Source: an uncultured Peptococcaceae bacterium
GTDB taxonomy: Bacteria > Bacillota > Dehalobacteriia > UBA4068 > UBA4997
NCBI GenBank assembly: GCA_947625705.1
Contig: CANQPG010000011.1
Location: 1 to 37,894 of the forward strand
Length of the DNA stretch: 37,894 nucleotides
Direction: 5' to 3'
A program made the translations under genes and the position numbers. The first letter of the stretch is position 1; each line of letters begins with the position of its first letter. Shown piece after piece: positions 23,726-31,202 of the stretch. A model generated the notes under the pieces. The model had not been told where the DNA came from, searched no databases, and worked only from the letters and a program-made list of their open reading frames with translations.

Positions 23726-24719
23726 TCAGACGCTGTGCCAGCGAGTTGTTCAAAAACGCCTCACGCAGGCTGGCATTGGAAACGTGAGTGTAAATTTGCG
23801 TGGTTTGCAGCGTTTCATGCCCCAAAGCCTGCTGAATGACCCTGATATCGGTGTTGGCATTCAGCATATTGGTGGCCGCCGTGTGGCGCAATTTGTGGGG
23901 CGAGAGCCTGGCCGCGTCCAGATTAGCCTTGGCAAAGTATTTCTTCACCATACGCTCGATTGCCCGGTGAGACAGGCGCTGGCCTTTCTGGCTGATAAAC
24001 AGCGCCTTTTCTTTCGGGTCTTTCGGCTCCGGGCGCTTGGCGGCATACACGTTGTAGGCTTCAATACAGAGTTCAGGCAGGTAAATGGTGCGCTGCTTGC
24101 TGCCTTTGCCGGTGACCACCAGCTGAAGACCGTCGGCGCCGCCTTCCTGATATGGTCGGATATCGCCGACGTTGATGCCCACCAGCTCGTCGATACGCAG
24201 GCCGCAGCACATAAACAGCGTGATGATCAGGTAATCACGCGCGGCGTTTTTATCCAATGAGCGGCGAATGGCCTCCAATAATTCGACACAATCCTCCTCG
24301 GTCAGGAAAACCGGCAATTTTCGCTTGAAAGCAGGGGATTCCACCATTTCGCAGGGATTGTCCTCCAGGCGGTAGGTTTTATAGCACATATAATCGAAAT
24401 AAGCGCGCACGGCAGCCAATTTCCGCGCGCGGGTGGCAGGGGCCAGCCCCTTATTGCTCATATAATAGAGATAATCGGCAATGTCGATACGGTCGATATT
24501 CTGCACGTCGGCAACGGTCAGGTGAAGATAGGCTTCCTCGGGAGAGCCATCTTTTGCGGCGTTTTTATTGTGCGTCAGATAAAACTCAAAGAACGCCCGC
24601 AGGTCTATGGAATATTCGTAGGCCGTGTTGCGCGATTTGTTTTTGATACCGACGAGATAGCTTAAAAAATCCTGAACCACCGGCGGCGCGGGCACCGGCT
24701 GCTTATGATACTGCGTCAT
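23670..24719 (-). CDS. Tyrosine recombinase (XerC/XerD family)
   Basis: A 349-residue site-specific recombinase. The SAM-like core-binding domain covers about residues 10-115, and the catalytic domain runs from about 135. Catalytic residues visible are Arg175 (GLRIDEL), His275 and Arg278 (HKLRHT), His301 (LGHETL) and Tyr310 (IYTH), with Lys near 205 (TGKGSKQR). ATG 24719 has GGAGG eight bases upstream; an upstream in-frame ATG at 24761 lacks one. It is longer than a standard XerC/D (~300), partly through an N-terminal insertion (NKNAAKDGSPEE) and a Gln/Asp/Glu/His-rich tail built from a 15-base tandem repeat. No integrative element is visible around it, so a chromosomal Xer role is likely. 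Confidence 0.92.
   Translation of the reverse strand: MTQYHKQPVPAPPVVQDFLSYLVGIKNKSRNTAYEYSIDLRAFFEFYLTHNKNAAKDGSPEEAYLHLTVADVQNIDRIDIADYLYYMSNKGLAPATRARKLAAVRAYFDYMCYKTYRLEDNPCEMVESPAFKRKLPVFLTEEDCVELLEAIRRSLDKNAARDYLIITLFMCCGLRIDELVGINVGDIRPYQEGGADGLQLVVTGKGSKQRTIYLPELCIEAYNVYAAKRPEPKDPKEKALFISQKGQRLSHRAIERMVKKYFAKANLDAARLSPHKLRHTAATNMLNANTDIRVIQQALGHETLQTTQIYTHVSNASLREAFLNNSLAQRLNEREEQDSEQHDSEQHEN
23681..23710. repeat. 15-base tandem repeat (two copies) at the recombinase/TVP38 overlap
   Basis: Two 15-base units, 23681-23695 and 23696-23710, differ at two positions. They encode the repeated DSEQH tail of the recombinase and, in another frame, the repeated early codons of the TVP38 gene. 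Confidence 0.8.
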
Positions 24720-24788
24720 GCGCCAAACCTCCATACTGCAACAATAAAACTTGCACGTCACACAATTAAATGCGGCAATTACTTCTAT

Positions 24789-24817
24789 ATTATAATACTA
24801 CTTACGCCAAATGTCAA
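24789..24817 (-). promoter_or_regulatory. Consensus promoter of the tyrosine recombinase
   Basis: On the minus strand, perfect TTGACA (24812-24817), a 17-base spacer and perfect TATAAT (24789-24794). It is followed by a ~63-base leader to ATG 24719. Confidence 0.88.
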
Positions 24818-24850
24818 TAACGCCGCAAAATATTCATTTTGCGGCGTTAT
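24817..24850. repeat. Perfect 15-base palindrome in the divergent promoter region
   Basis: Arms 24817-24831 and 24836-24850 are exact inverted repeats around ATTC. The structure abuts the recombinase -35 and lies about 50 bases upstream of the plus-strand promoter. It lacks a T-run and no transcript obviously ends here, so it could be an operator or recombination-related site as easily as a terminator. Confidence 0.7.
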
Positions 24851-24901
24851 ATGTGCGGCGGCCATTTTATAGCGTTTTACATAAGTCTGCGTCACTACAT
24901 C

Positions 24902-24930
24902 TTGACACCAGAACCAAAATGGCGTATAAT
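24902..24930 (+). promoter_or_regulatory. Consensus promoter upstream of the cytidylate kinase-like gene
   Basis: Perfect TTGACA (24902-24907), 17-base spacer and perfect TATAAT (24925-24930), predicting a start near 24937. Confidence 0.88.
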
Positions 24931-24951
24931 ATTAAGATAAAGTTTTGCGTA

Positions 24952-24998
24952 CCAAAAAAAACGGTGCTTGCCGCGTGGGCAGGCGTTTTATTTTTTGG
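24952..24998 (+). terminator. Leader terminator-like hairpin between promoter and gene
   Basis: CCA8-C followed by GCTTGCC (24966-24972) pairs with GGCAGGC-GTTTTATTTTTTGG (24978-24998), leaving a short bulge. The 3' side is T-rich (24986-24996), like an intrinsic terminator with an A-tract. It lies about 15 bases after the expected transcription start and 21 bases before ATG 25019, so it should attenuate the gene or define a ~60-nt RNA. Confidence 0.65.
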
Positions 24999-25018
24999 CG
25001 CGATTGCGGGAGGCTAAT

Positions 25019-25624
25019 ATGGCACAGGACAATTTTGTTATCACCATTGCACGGGAATACGGCTCCGGCGGGCGGCTGATCGGTAAACGGCTGGCCGATA
25101 AACTGGGCGTCGCTTTCTACGATAAGGAGATCATCACGCTGGCGGCGGAAAACAGCGGCCTGAGCGAGGATTTTCTGAAAGAGCACGACCAGAACAAGCG
25201 GAAGCTTAACTTCCTTTCCAACGTGTTTATCAGCAGCAAATCGCTGCCGCTTTCCGAACAGGTTTATCTGGCGCAATGCCAGGTTATCCGAGAGGTGGCG
25301 GCCAAAAGCTCCTGCGTTATCGTGGGACGCTGCGCCGACCACGTTCTGGCCAACGAGCCGCGCTGTATCAAGACGTTTATCCGCGCGCCCAAGGAAGAAA
25401 AAATCCAGCGTATCACCAAGTATTACAACGAGGTTTTTGACGATCCCGCCGCCTATGCCGCCAAAATCGACAAGGAACGCGCGGCGCATTACAACTATTT
25501 TACGCTGGGTCATTGGGGCGACGTGCGGAATTACAACCTGACGGTAGACAGCTCCTGCGGTATCGACGCGGCGGTCGATGTTATCCGCCTGTATGCCGAG
25601 CGGTATCTGGCCGAACACAAATAG
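25019..25624 (+). CDS. Cytidylate kinase-like P-loop protein
   Basis: A 201-residue member of the cytidylate kinase-like (AAA_26) family. It opens FVITIAREYGSGGRLIGKRLADKLGVAFYDKEI, with the variant P-loop REYGSGGR in place of a classical GxxxxGK. IVGRCADHVL and FIRAPKEEKIQRI correspond to the later NMP-kinase-like segments, and HYNYFTLGHWGDVRNYNLTVDSS to the end of the fold. ATG 25019 has GGGAGG upstream; the longer frame from 24968 starts inside a hairpin. True CMP kinase activity is not assured, since these proteins are usually annotated only by similarity. A MATE exporter follows 23 bases later, probably in one transcript. Confidence 0.88.
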   Translation: MAQDNFVITIAREYGSGGRLIGKRLADKLGVAFYDKEIITLAAENSGLSEDFLKEHDQNKRKLNFLSNVFISSKSLPLSEQVYLAQCQVIREVAAKSSCVIVGRCADHVLANEPRCIKTFIRAPKEEKIQRITKYYNEVFDDPAAYAAKIDKERAAHYNYFTLGHWGDVRNYNLTVDSSCGIDAAVDVIRLYAERYLAEHK

Positions 25625-25647
25625 ATTTTGCTACATAGAGGTATTTT

Positions 25648-27060
25648 ATGAACGAGAACACATTAACCGAAAATATCAAACCGCAGCCGCCGGAAAATAA
25701 AATGGGCGTGCTGCCGGTGAACAAATTACTGCTCACCATGTCGATCCCGATGATCATCTCCATGCTGGTGCAGGCGCTTTACAACATCGTAGACAGCGTC
25801 TGGGTCTCCTACATCAATCAGGACGCGCTGACGGCGGTTGGGCTGGCCTTTCCGATGCAGAATCTGATGATGTCGGTGGCCATCGGCACGGGCGTCGGTA
25901 TCAACGCCCTGCTCTCCAAAAGCCTGGGCGAGAAAAACCAGCAGCTCGTCAACCGCACGGCGGCCAACGGCGTGTTTATCGAGCTGATGAGCGCCCTCGT
26001 CTTTATGGTGCTGGCAATCCTGATCATTCGCCCGTTCTTTCTGGTGCAGAAAACCAGCGACGTTATCATGGAATACGGCACGGCCTATCTATCCATCTGT
26101 ATGCTCATCTGCCTGCCCGTTTTCGGCCAGGTGACGTTTGAACGGCTGCTGCTTTCCACCGGCAAAACGGTTTACAGTATGATCACGCAGGCTTTCGGCG
26201 CCGTGCTGAACATTGTGCTTGATCCCCTGCTGATTTTCGGCGTCGGCCCGTTTCCGGAACTTGGTATCCGCGGCGCGGCCATCGCCACCGTCACCGCGCA
26301 ATGCTGCGCCATGCTGCTGGCGATCTATTTTAACCTGCACGTCAATAAGGAGATCCAATTCAGCGCCTTTGCCGGCTTCCGCCCCAGCCTCGGCATCATC
26401 AAGCGTATCTACGCGGTTGGCCTCCCCTCCATCATCATGACCTCCGTGAGCTCGGTGATGACGTTTGGCCTGAACAAGATACTGCTTTCGTTTACGGATA
26501 CCGCCGTGGCGGCATTCAACGTCTACTTTAAGCTGCAAAGCTTCGTGTTTATGCCGGTTTTCGGCCTGAATAACGGCATGGTGCCTATCATCGCCTACAA
26601 TTACGGCGCAAGAAAGCCGGAACGCGTTATCAAAACCATCAAACTCAGCATATGCTATGCCGTAAGCATCATGCTGCTGGGGCTGTTGATACTGCAAACC
26701 TGCCCCACCCTGCTCTTAAACATCTTTAACGCCAAACCAGAGTTGATCGAGATCGGCGTGCCGATGCTGCGCATTATCTCGCTGCACTTTATCTTTGCAG
26801 GCTTCTGTATCATCTGCGGCTCGGTGTTCCAGGCGCTGGAAAAAGGCTTCCTCAGCATGATGATATCGCTTTGCCGGCAGCTTCTGGTGCTGCTGCCCAG
26901 CGCGTATCTGCTCTCGCTGACCGGGGTTTTGAACTACGTCTGGCTGGCCTTCTTGATCGCCGAATCATGCTCGCTGACACTGACGATCCTGGCGCTTATC
27001 AAGGTATACCGCGAGAAGATCAAGCCGCTTTGCACATCCCCCACCCCACAGGCGGCCTGA
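25648..27060 (+). CDS. MATE-family multidrug/cation efflux transporter
   Basis: A 470-residue integral membrane protein with about 12 hydrophobic spans in two homologous halves. It has the MATE opening (LLLTMSIPMIISMLVQALYNIVDSVWVSY), QALTAVGLAFPMQNL-like first-half loops, the LNIVLDPLLIFG and GIRGAAIATV region, and the second-half FGLNNGMVPIIAYNYGA signature. It is a Na+ or H+ coupled exporter of unknown substrate. The ribosome site before ATG 25648 is weak (AGAGG). The T-box promoter of the next unit begins about 30 bases after its stop, with no obvious terminator between. Confidence 0.94.
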   Translation: MNENTLTENIKPQPPENKMGVLPVNKLLLTMSIPMIISMLVQALYNIVDSVWVSYINQDALTAVGLAFPMQNLMMSVAIGTGVGINALLSKSLGEKNQQLVNRTAANGVFIELMSALVFMVLAILIIRPFFLVQKTSDVIMEYGTAYLSICMLICLPVFGQVTFERLLLSTGKTVYSMITQAFGAVLNIVLDPLLIFGVGPFPELGIRGAAIATVTAQCCAMLLAIYFNLHVNKEIQFSAFAGFRPSLGIIKRIYAVGLPSIIMTSVSSVMTFGLNKILLSFTDTAVAAFNVYFKLQSFVFMPVFGLNNGMVPIIAYNYGARKPERVIKTIKLSICYAVSIMLLGLLILQTCPTLLLNIFNAKPELIEIGVPMLRIISLHFIFAGFCIICGSVFQALEKGFLSMMISLCRQLLVLLPSAYLLSLTGVLNYVWLAFLIAESCSLTLTILALIKVYREKIKPLCTSPTPQAA

Positions 27061-27091
27061 AAAAATTTCTAAAAAACTTTCCCAAAAACGC

Positions 27092-27120
27092 TTGACAAAA
27101 CAAAAATTACATGATTTAAT
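27092..27120 (+). promoter_or_regulatory. Promoter of the Trp T-box-trpXYZ unit
   Basis: Perfect TTGACA (27092-27097), 17-base spacer and TTTAAT (27115-27120). It is followed almost at once by the base of T-box stem I. Confidence 0.82.
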
Positions 27121-27128
27121 GGTATAAA

Positions 27129-27389
27129 CCGATGAGACGGAGATAAAACTAATAGCGCACTCACAGAGAGCCATCGTTGCTGAGAGTATGGCAGTTAGCG
27201 GATTAGACAAATGGACCGTTGAGGGTCGGAGGAACAGGCTTTCCGCCTAAGTATTCTTGAACGGGCGCTCCCGTTACAGAGCAAGGGGTTTGCTGGAACC
27301 CTGATTGAGCTGGCCGCCGTATCTTGGCGGCAATTAAGGTGGCACCGCAGGTAATGACCTGTCCTTAACTATTAAGGGCAGGTCTTTTT
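27129..27389 (+). ncRNA. Tryptophan T-box riboswitch with terminator
   Basis: Stem I is closed by CCGA/TCGG (27129-27132, 27226-27229) and ACGG/CCGT around a kink-turn-like TGAG/TGAGGG loop. Above it lies a specifier loop between CTAAT and ATTAG that holds TGG at 27212-27214 followed by the conserved A. The distal AGAGAGCC...GTATGGC module is present. The T-box core AAGGTGGCACCGCAG is at 27336-27350; its TGGC is complementary to an NCCA end with G73, as in tRNA-Trp. The terminator is 27356-27368 with 27372-27384 and T5. Uncharged tRNA-Trp should permit read-through into trpX. Confidence 0.95.
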
Positions 27390-27425
27390 ATATTATCTGA
27401 AAAATTAAGAAAAGAGGAATCGAAA

Positions 27426-28406
27426 ATGAAAAAACTGTTATCGCTTATTCTGACTCTCGCCATGCTTACTATGCTGGCCGCCTGCGGCGGCGGCGATACC
27501 CCTGCCCCCAACGGCAGCAACCAAAGCACTGCCAACCAAACCTATAACGTCGGCCTTTTACAGCTGGTGGAACACCCCTCGCTGGACGAGATCCGCACCG
27601 CGATCGAAGCCGAGCTGGCCGATAAGGGCTATGGCGACGTGATCAAGATCGATTATGTGAACGGCCAGAACGACGCCACCACCATGAACACCGCCGCGCA
27701 GAAGTTTGTCGCCGACGGTGACGACGCGATCATCGCCATCGCCACCAACGCCGCCCAGAGCGTGGCCGCCGCGACGCAGGATATTCCGATCATCTTCTCG
27801 GCGGTAACTGACCCTGTGGCCGCTGAACTGGTCAGCGATCTCTCCGCCCCCGACGGCAATGTTACCGGCATTTCCGACTATATCGACGTGGCTGCCATCT
27901 TCGGGCTGGCCGAGGAATTGACCCCCGATGTGCAGACCTACGGCTTCATCTACAACATGGGCGAGGTCAACTCCGTCTCGGTTATCGAGCAGGCCAAGGC
28001 ATATCTCGACGCCAAGGGTATCGCTTACGAGGAAGCTTTCGTCACCAACATCGGCGAGGTTACCACCGCCGCTCAGTCGCTGGTCGGCAAGGTGGACGCC
28101 TTCTTCCTGCCGATCGACAACACCGTGGCTTCCGCGATGAGCAACGTGGCCGATATCGCCAACGCCAACCAGATCCCGGTTTACACGGCGGCCGACTCGA
28201 TGGTGAATGACGGCGGCTTGGCCACTGCGGGCGTCAATTACACGCAGCTGGGCAAACAGACCGCCGATATGCTGATCCGTATTCTGATCGACGGCGAATC
28301 CGTAGCCGATAACCCAGTGGAAGTGCTGACCGAGTATTCCGTCACCGTCAACCCGGAAACCGCCGCGGCCATTGGCGTTGACGTCAGCGCCTACACCGCC
28401 GAGTAA
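27426..28406 (+). CDS. trpX: Tryptophan ABC transporter substrate-binding lipoprotein
   Basis: A 326-residue ABC_sub_bind-family lipoprotein. The signal peptide ends MLAAC with Cys20, then a Gly/Thr/Pro/Asn-rich linker. The body has VGLLQLVEHPSLDEI, YVNGQNDATTMNTAAQKFVADGDD, IPIIFSAVTDPVAAELV, NVTGISDYID and PVYTAADSMVNDGGLATAGVNY, all typical of the TrpX/YtrB-type receptor. The T-box with a Trp specifier upstream is the main ground for naming tryptophan as ligand. A GAGG site precedes ATG 27426. It heads the trpXYZ unit. Confidence 0.92.
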   Translation: MKKLLSLILTLAMLTMLAACGGGDTPAPNGSNQSTANQTYNVGLLQLVEHPSLDEIRTAIEAELADKGYGDVIKIDYVNGQNDATTMNTAAQKFVADGDDAIIAIATNAAQSVAAATQDIPIIFSAVTDPVAAELVSDLSAPDGNVTGISDYIDVAAIFGLAEELTPDVQTYGFIYNMGEVNSVSVIEQAKAYLDAKGIAYEEAFVTNIGEVTTAAQSLVGKVDAFFLPIDNTVASAMSNVADIANANQIPVYTAADSMVNDGGLATAGVNYTQLGKQTADMLIRILIDGESVADNPVEVLTEYSVTVNPETAAAIGVDVSAYTAE

Positions 28407-28422
28407 AAACGCATAAAGCCCC

Positions 28423-28448
28423 GCGGCAGCCTGCAACACGGCTGCCGC
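28423..28448 (+). other. Intercistronic hairpin between trpX and trpY
   Basis: A perfect nine-base GC-rich stem (28423-28431 with 28440-28448) and eight-base loop, without a T-run. It could protect the trpX 3' end and raise receptor over membrane subunits. Confidence 0.7.
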
Positions 28449-28474
28449 AAGGCTGTTTAAAAGGAAGTTTAACC

Positions 28475-29395
28475 ATGACATTGACACTCTTTCAGGGTAC
28501 GATGGAACAGGCGCTGATTTACAGTTTGGTAGCAGTCGGCCTGTTCATCTCCTTTCGTATCCTCAACATCGCCGATTTAACGGTGGACGGCGGCTTTACG
28601 CTGGGCTGTGCCACCAGCGCCGTGGCCACGCTGGCCGGGCACCCATTTCTCGGGCTGCTGCTGGCGCTGTTTGCCGGTGCGCTGGCCGGGCTGGTGACGG
28701 CGGTGCTGCAAACCAAGCTGAAAGTGCAGCCGATTTTGGCCGGTATCATCACCATGACGGCGCTCTACTCCATCAACCTGATGATCATGCAGAACCGCGC
28801 CAACCTGCCCCTGCTGAAATGCGACACCATTTACACGTGGGCGGCGGGCTGGCTGCCGGCCAACCTCTGCAAACTGCTGCTGCTGGCGCTCATCGTGGCG
28901 CTGGTATTGCTGGGCGTGTTCATCTTCTTAAGAAGCGGCCTGGGGCTTTCCGTCCGCGCGACGGGCGATAACCCCGATTTGGTGCGCTCCTCCTCCATCA
29001 ATCCCAGCCACACCATCACCATCGGCCTTTGCGTCGCCAACGCTCTGGTGGCGCTTTCCGGTGCGCTGCTGGCGCAATACCAGCTGTTCTCCGAGATCAC
29101 CACCGGCACCGGCATGGTGGTCATCGGCCTGGCGTCGCTGATCATGGGCGAGGCTATCGTGGGGCGCGGCGGCCTGATCCGCTGCCTGCTGGGAACGCTG
29201 GTCGGCTCGGCGGTATACCGGCTGATTATCGCCATCGCCATCACCTCCTCCCTCCAGCCCTCCAATCTGAAGCTGATTTCCGCCATTATCGTGGCCGTCT
29301 CCATCTCATGGCCGGCCATACGCGAAAAACTGGCCGTCCATAAGCTGAAAAAAGCGGCCATGCAGGCGGCCAGAGAGGAGGACAGCCATGCTTGA
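28475..29395 (+). CDS. trpY: Tryptophan ABC transporter permease
   Basis: A 306-residue branched-chain-amino-acid-type permease (BPD_transp_2) with about eight to nine hydrophobic spans. Motifs are LFISFRILNIADLTVDGGFTLG at the start, GLSVRATGDNPDLVRSSSIN (ATPase-contact region), IGLASLIMGEAIVGRG, and a basic C-terminal tail. AAAGGAAG precedes ATG 28475. It overlaps the ATPase gene by eight bases. It pairs with the TrpX-type receptor, as in trpXYZ loci. Confidence 0.93.
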   Translation: MTLTLFQGTMEQALIYSLVAVGLFISFRILNIADLTVDGGFTLGCATSAVATLAGHPFLGLLLALFAGALAGLVTAVLQTKLKVQPILAGIITMTALYSINLMIMQNRANLPLLKCDTIYTWAAGWLPANLCKLLLLALIVALVLLGVFIFLRSGLGLSVRATGDNPDLVRSSSINPSHTITIGLCVANALVALSGALLAQYQLFSEITTGTGMVVIGLASLIMGEAIVGRGGLIRCLLGTLVGSAVYRLIIAIAITSSLQPSNLKLISAIIVAVSISWPAIREKLAVHKLKKAAMQAAREEDSHA

Positions 29396-30188
29396 ACTGC
29401 GTCACGTCAGTAAGACGTTCAATAAAGGCACCCCCAGCGCCAAGCAGGCGCTTAATGACCTCTCGCTGCATTTGAACGCCGGCGATTTCGTCAGCATTAT
29501 CGGCAGCAACGGAGCGGGCAAAAGCACCGTGTTTAACGCGATCGGCGGCAGTTTTCTGGTCGACGCCGGGCGTATCTTCCTCGACGGTCAGGACGTCACT
29601 TTCCTGCCGGAGCATAAGCGTGCCGGCAGCATTGGCCGCCTCTTCCAAGACCCGCTGCGCGGCACGGCGCCGAACATGACGATCGAGGAAAATCTGGCGC
29701 TGGTCTATCTGCGCGCCAACAAGTCGCGCTCCATCTTCGGCATCACCAACAAAGAGCGTGATTTCTTCCGCGAGAAGCTGGCCACACTGAACCTGGGCCT
29801 GGAGGATCGGCTGAAAAGCAAGGTTGGCCTGCTCTCCGGCGGGCAGCGACAGGCGCTGACCCTGCTGATGGCCACCATGATAACACCCAAGGTACTGCTA
29901 CTGGACGAACACACGGCGGCGCTTGACCCGGCCACCGCCGACAAGGTGCTGGAGCTGACCCGCCGCATCGTCGCGGACGGGCATATCACCACCATGATGA
30001 TAACCCATAACATCGGCAGCGCGCTGGCGCTGGGCAACCGCACCATTATGATGAACGAGGGGCAGATCATTCTGGACGTATCCGGTGAGGAGCGCGCGCG
30101 GCTGACCGTACCGGAGCTTTTAGAGCTTTTCCGCGAGAAAAGCCACACCGCCCTGGACGACGACCGAATTTTGCTGCGGGCGGATTGA
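29388..30188 (+). CDS. trpZ: Tryptophan ABC transporter ATP-binding protein
   Basis: A 266-residue ATPase with Walker A GSNGAGKST, a Q-loop in RLFQDPLRGTAPNMTIEENLAL, signature LLSGGQRQAL, Walker B VLLLDEHTAALDP, and switch His MITHNIGSA. The DEHTAALDP variant and the RLFQDPLRGTAP string are characteristic of this transporter branch. ATG 29388 overlaps the trpY stop and GAGAGGAGG precedes it. Its own stop overlaps the -35 of the thiamine unit promoter. Confidence 0.94.
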   Translation: MLELRHVSKTFNKGTPSAKQALNDLSLHLNAGDFVSIIGSNGAGKSTVFNAIGGSFLVDAGRIFLDGQDVTFLPEHKRAGSIGRLFQDPLRGTAPNMTIEENLALVYLRANKSRSIFGITNKERDFFREKLATLNLGLEDRLKSKVGLLSGGQRQALTLLMATMITPKVLLLDEHTAALDPATADKVLELTRRIVADGHITTMMITHNIGSALALGNRTIMMNEGQIILDVSGEERARLTVPELLELFREKSHTALDDDRILLRAD

Positions 30189-30213
30189 CAAACGCCGCCC
30201 GTGGTGCTATGAT
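30185..30213 (+). promoter_or_regulatory. Promoter of the thiM-thiE unit
   Basis: TTGACA (30185-30190) overlaps the trpZ stop codon, then a 17-base spacer and TATGAT (30208-30213). It directly precedes the TPP riboswitch. Confidence 0.87.
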
Positions 30214-30235
30214 AAGCGTAACAGTTGAATATTTT

Positions 30236-30316
30236 GGGGAGCTCATATCGGTGGGCTGAGAGGAAGTCTGCAACTTCGACCCTTGACCTGATTTGGATAA
30301 TGCCAACGTAGGGAAT
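30236..30316 (+). ncRNA. TPP (thi-box) riboswitch
   Basis: The aptamer shows the conserved elements GGGGAGCTC, GGGCTGAGAGG, ACCCTTGACCTGAT and GGATAATGCCAACGTAGGGAA in the right order. TPP binding should favour the terminator at 30329-30361 and switch off thiM-thiE. Confidence 0.97.
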
Positions 30317-30328
30317 TTTGCTGAATTT

Positions 30329-30364
30329 TAGCGAGGTATGCTTGGCGTGCCTCGCTATTTTATT
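30329..30364 (+). terminator. Expression-platform terminator of the TPP riboswitch
   Basis: An eight-base stem (30329-30336 with 30350-30357), extended inward by weaker pairs, followed by TTTTATTT. It lies between the aptamer and the thiM ribosome site. Confidence 0.88.
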
Positions 30365-30389
30365 TAATCTGCTTAAGGAGGAATGTTTT

Positions 30390-31202
30390 ATGTTGAAAAC
30401 CTGTTTGGAAAACGTGCGGGCAGGCTGCCCCCTGGTACACTCCATCACCAATTACGTTACGGTGAACGACTGCGCCAACGTGCTGCTGGCCGCCGGGGCC
30501 TCGCCCATCATGTCCGACGACGCGGGCGAGGTGGAAGAGATCACGGCGCTGTGCCGCGCCACCGTGCTGAACATCGGCACGCTGAACGAGCGCACCATTC
30601 AATCCATGCTGCTGGCCGGTCAAAAGGCCAACGCCCTCGCCCACCCCGTGGTACTTGACCCGGTCGGCGCAGGCGCCAGCGCGCTTCGCACCTCGACCTG
30701 CCGCCTGCTGCTGCGGGAAATCAAATTCAACGTTATCCGCGGCAATATTTCGGAAATTAAGGCGCTGGCATTGGGCAGCGGCAGCACCCAAGGTGTGGAC
30801 GCCGCCCTGGCCGATCAGATAACCGACGCCAACCTCGCTGAAGCCGTCGCTTATATCCGCGCTTTCAGCCGGCAGACCGGGGCGATCATCGCCGTCAGCG
30901 GCGCTATCGACGTGGTTTCTGACGCGGACAGAAGCTACATTATTAAAAACGGTCACCCGGCTATGAGCAAAATAACCGGCAGCGGCTGTATGCTCTCCGC
31001 CTTGGTGGCGGCCTATCTGGCAGCCAACCCGGCAAACCCGCTGGAGGCGGCTGCTGCCGCTTTCGTACTGATGGGCTTGGCCGGAGAAAAGGCCGCGGCA
31101 GTTTCCGCCGGTACCGGCAGCTTCCGAACCAACCTGCTGGACGCAGTCAGCACTATCACCGCTGAAGATTTGAAAGCAGGTGCAAAAATTGTTGAATTTT
31201 GA
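30390..31202 (+). CDS. thiM: Hydroxyethylthiazole kinase
   Basis: Phosphorylates the thiazole precursor in thiamine salvage; 270 residues. Characteristic strings are CPLVHSITNYVTVNDCANVLLAAGASPIMSDD (shown here as its parts PLVHSITNYV and ASPIMSDD), VLDPVGAGAS, VIRGNISEIKAL and the active-site KITGSGCMLSALVAA. I start at ATG 30390, behind AAGGAGGA; an earlier in-frame ATG at 30318 lies within the riboswitch platform. It overlaps thiE by 23 bases and is under the TPP riboswitch. Confidence 0.96.
   Translation: MLKTCLENVRAGCPLVHSITNYVTVNDCANVLLAAGASPIMSDDAGEVEEITALCRATVLNIGTLNERTIQSMLLAGQKANALAHPVVLDPVGAGASALRTSTCRLLLREIKFNVIRGNISEIKALALGSGSTQGVDAALADQITDANLAEAVAYIRAFSRQTGAIIAVSGAIDVVSDADRSYIIKNGHPAMSKITGSGCMLSALVAAYLAANPANPLEAAAAAFVLMGLAGEKAAAVSAGTGSFRTNLLDAVSTITAEDLKAGAKIVEF

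Noticed and set aside
23670-24719. Integrase of a genomic island or phage
   Set aside because: No tRNA gene, attachment repeats, phage or conjugation genes occur nearby; the neighbours are housekeeping genes.
24720-25018. XerC/D dif recombination site beside the tyrosine recombinase
   Set aside because: The palindrome here is a perfect 15-base inverted repeat with a four-base spacer, not two 11-base half-sites around a six-base centre.
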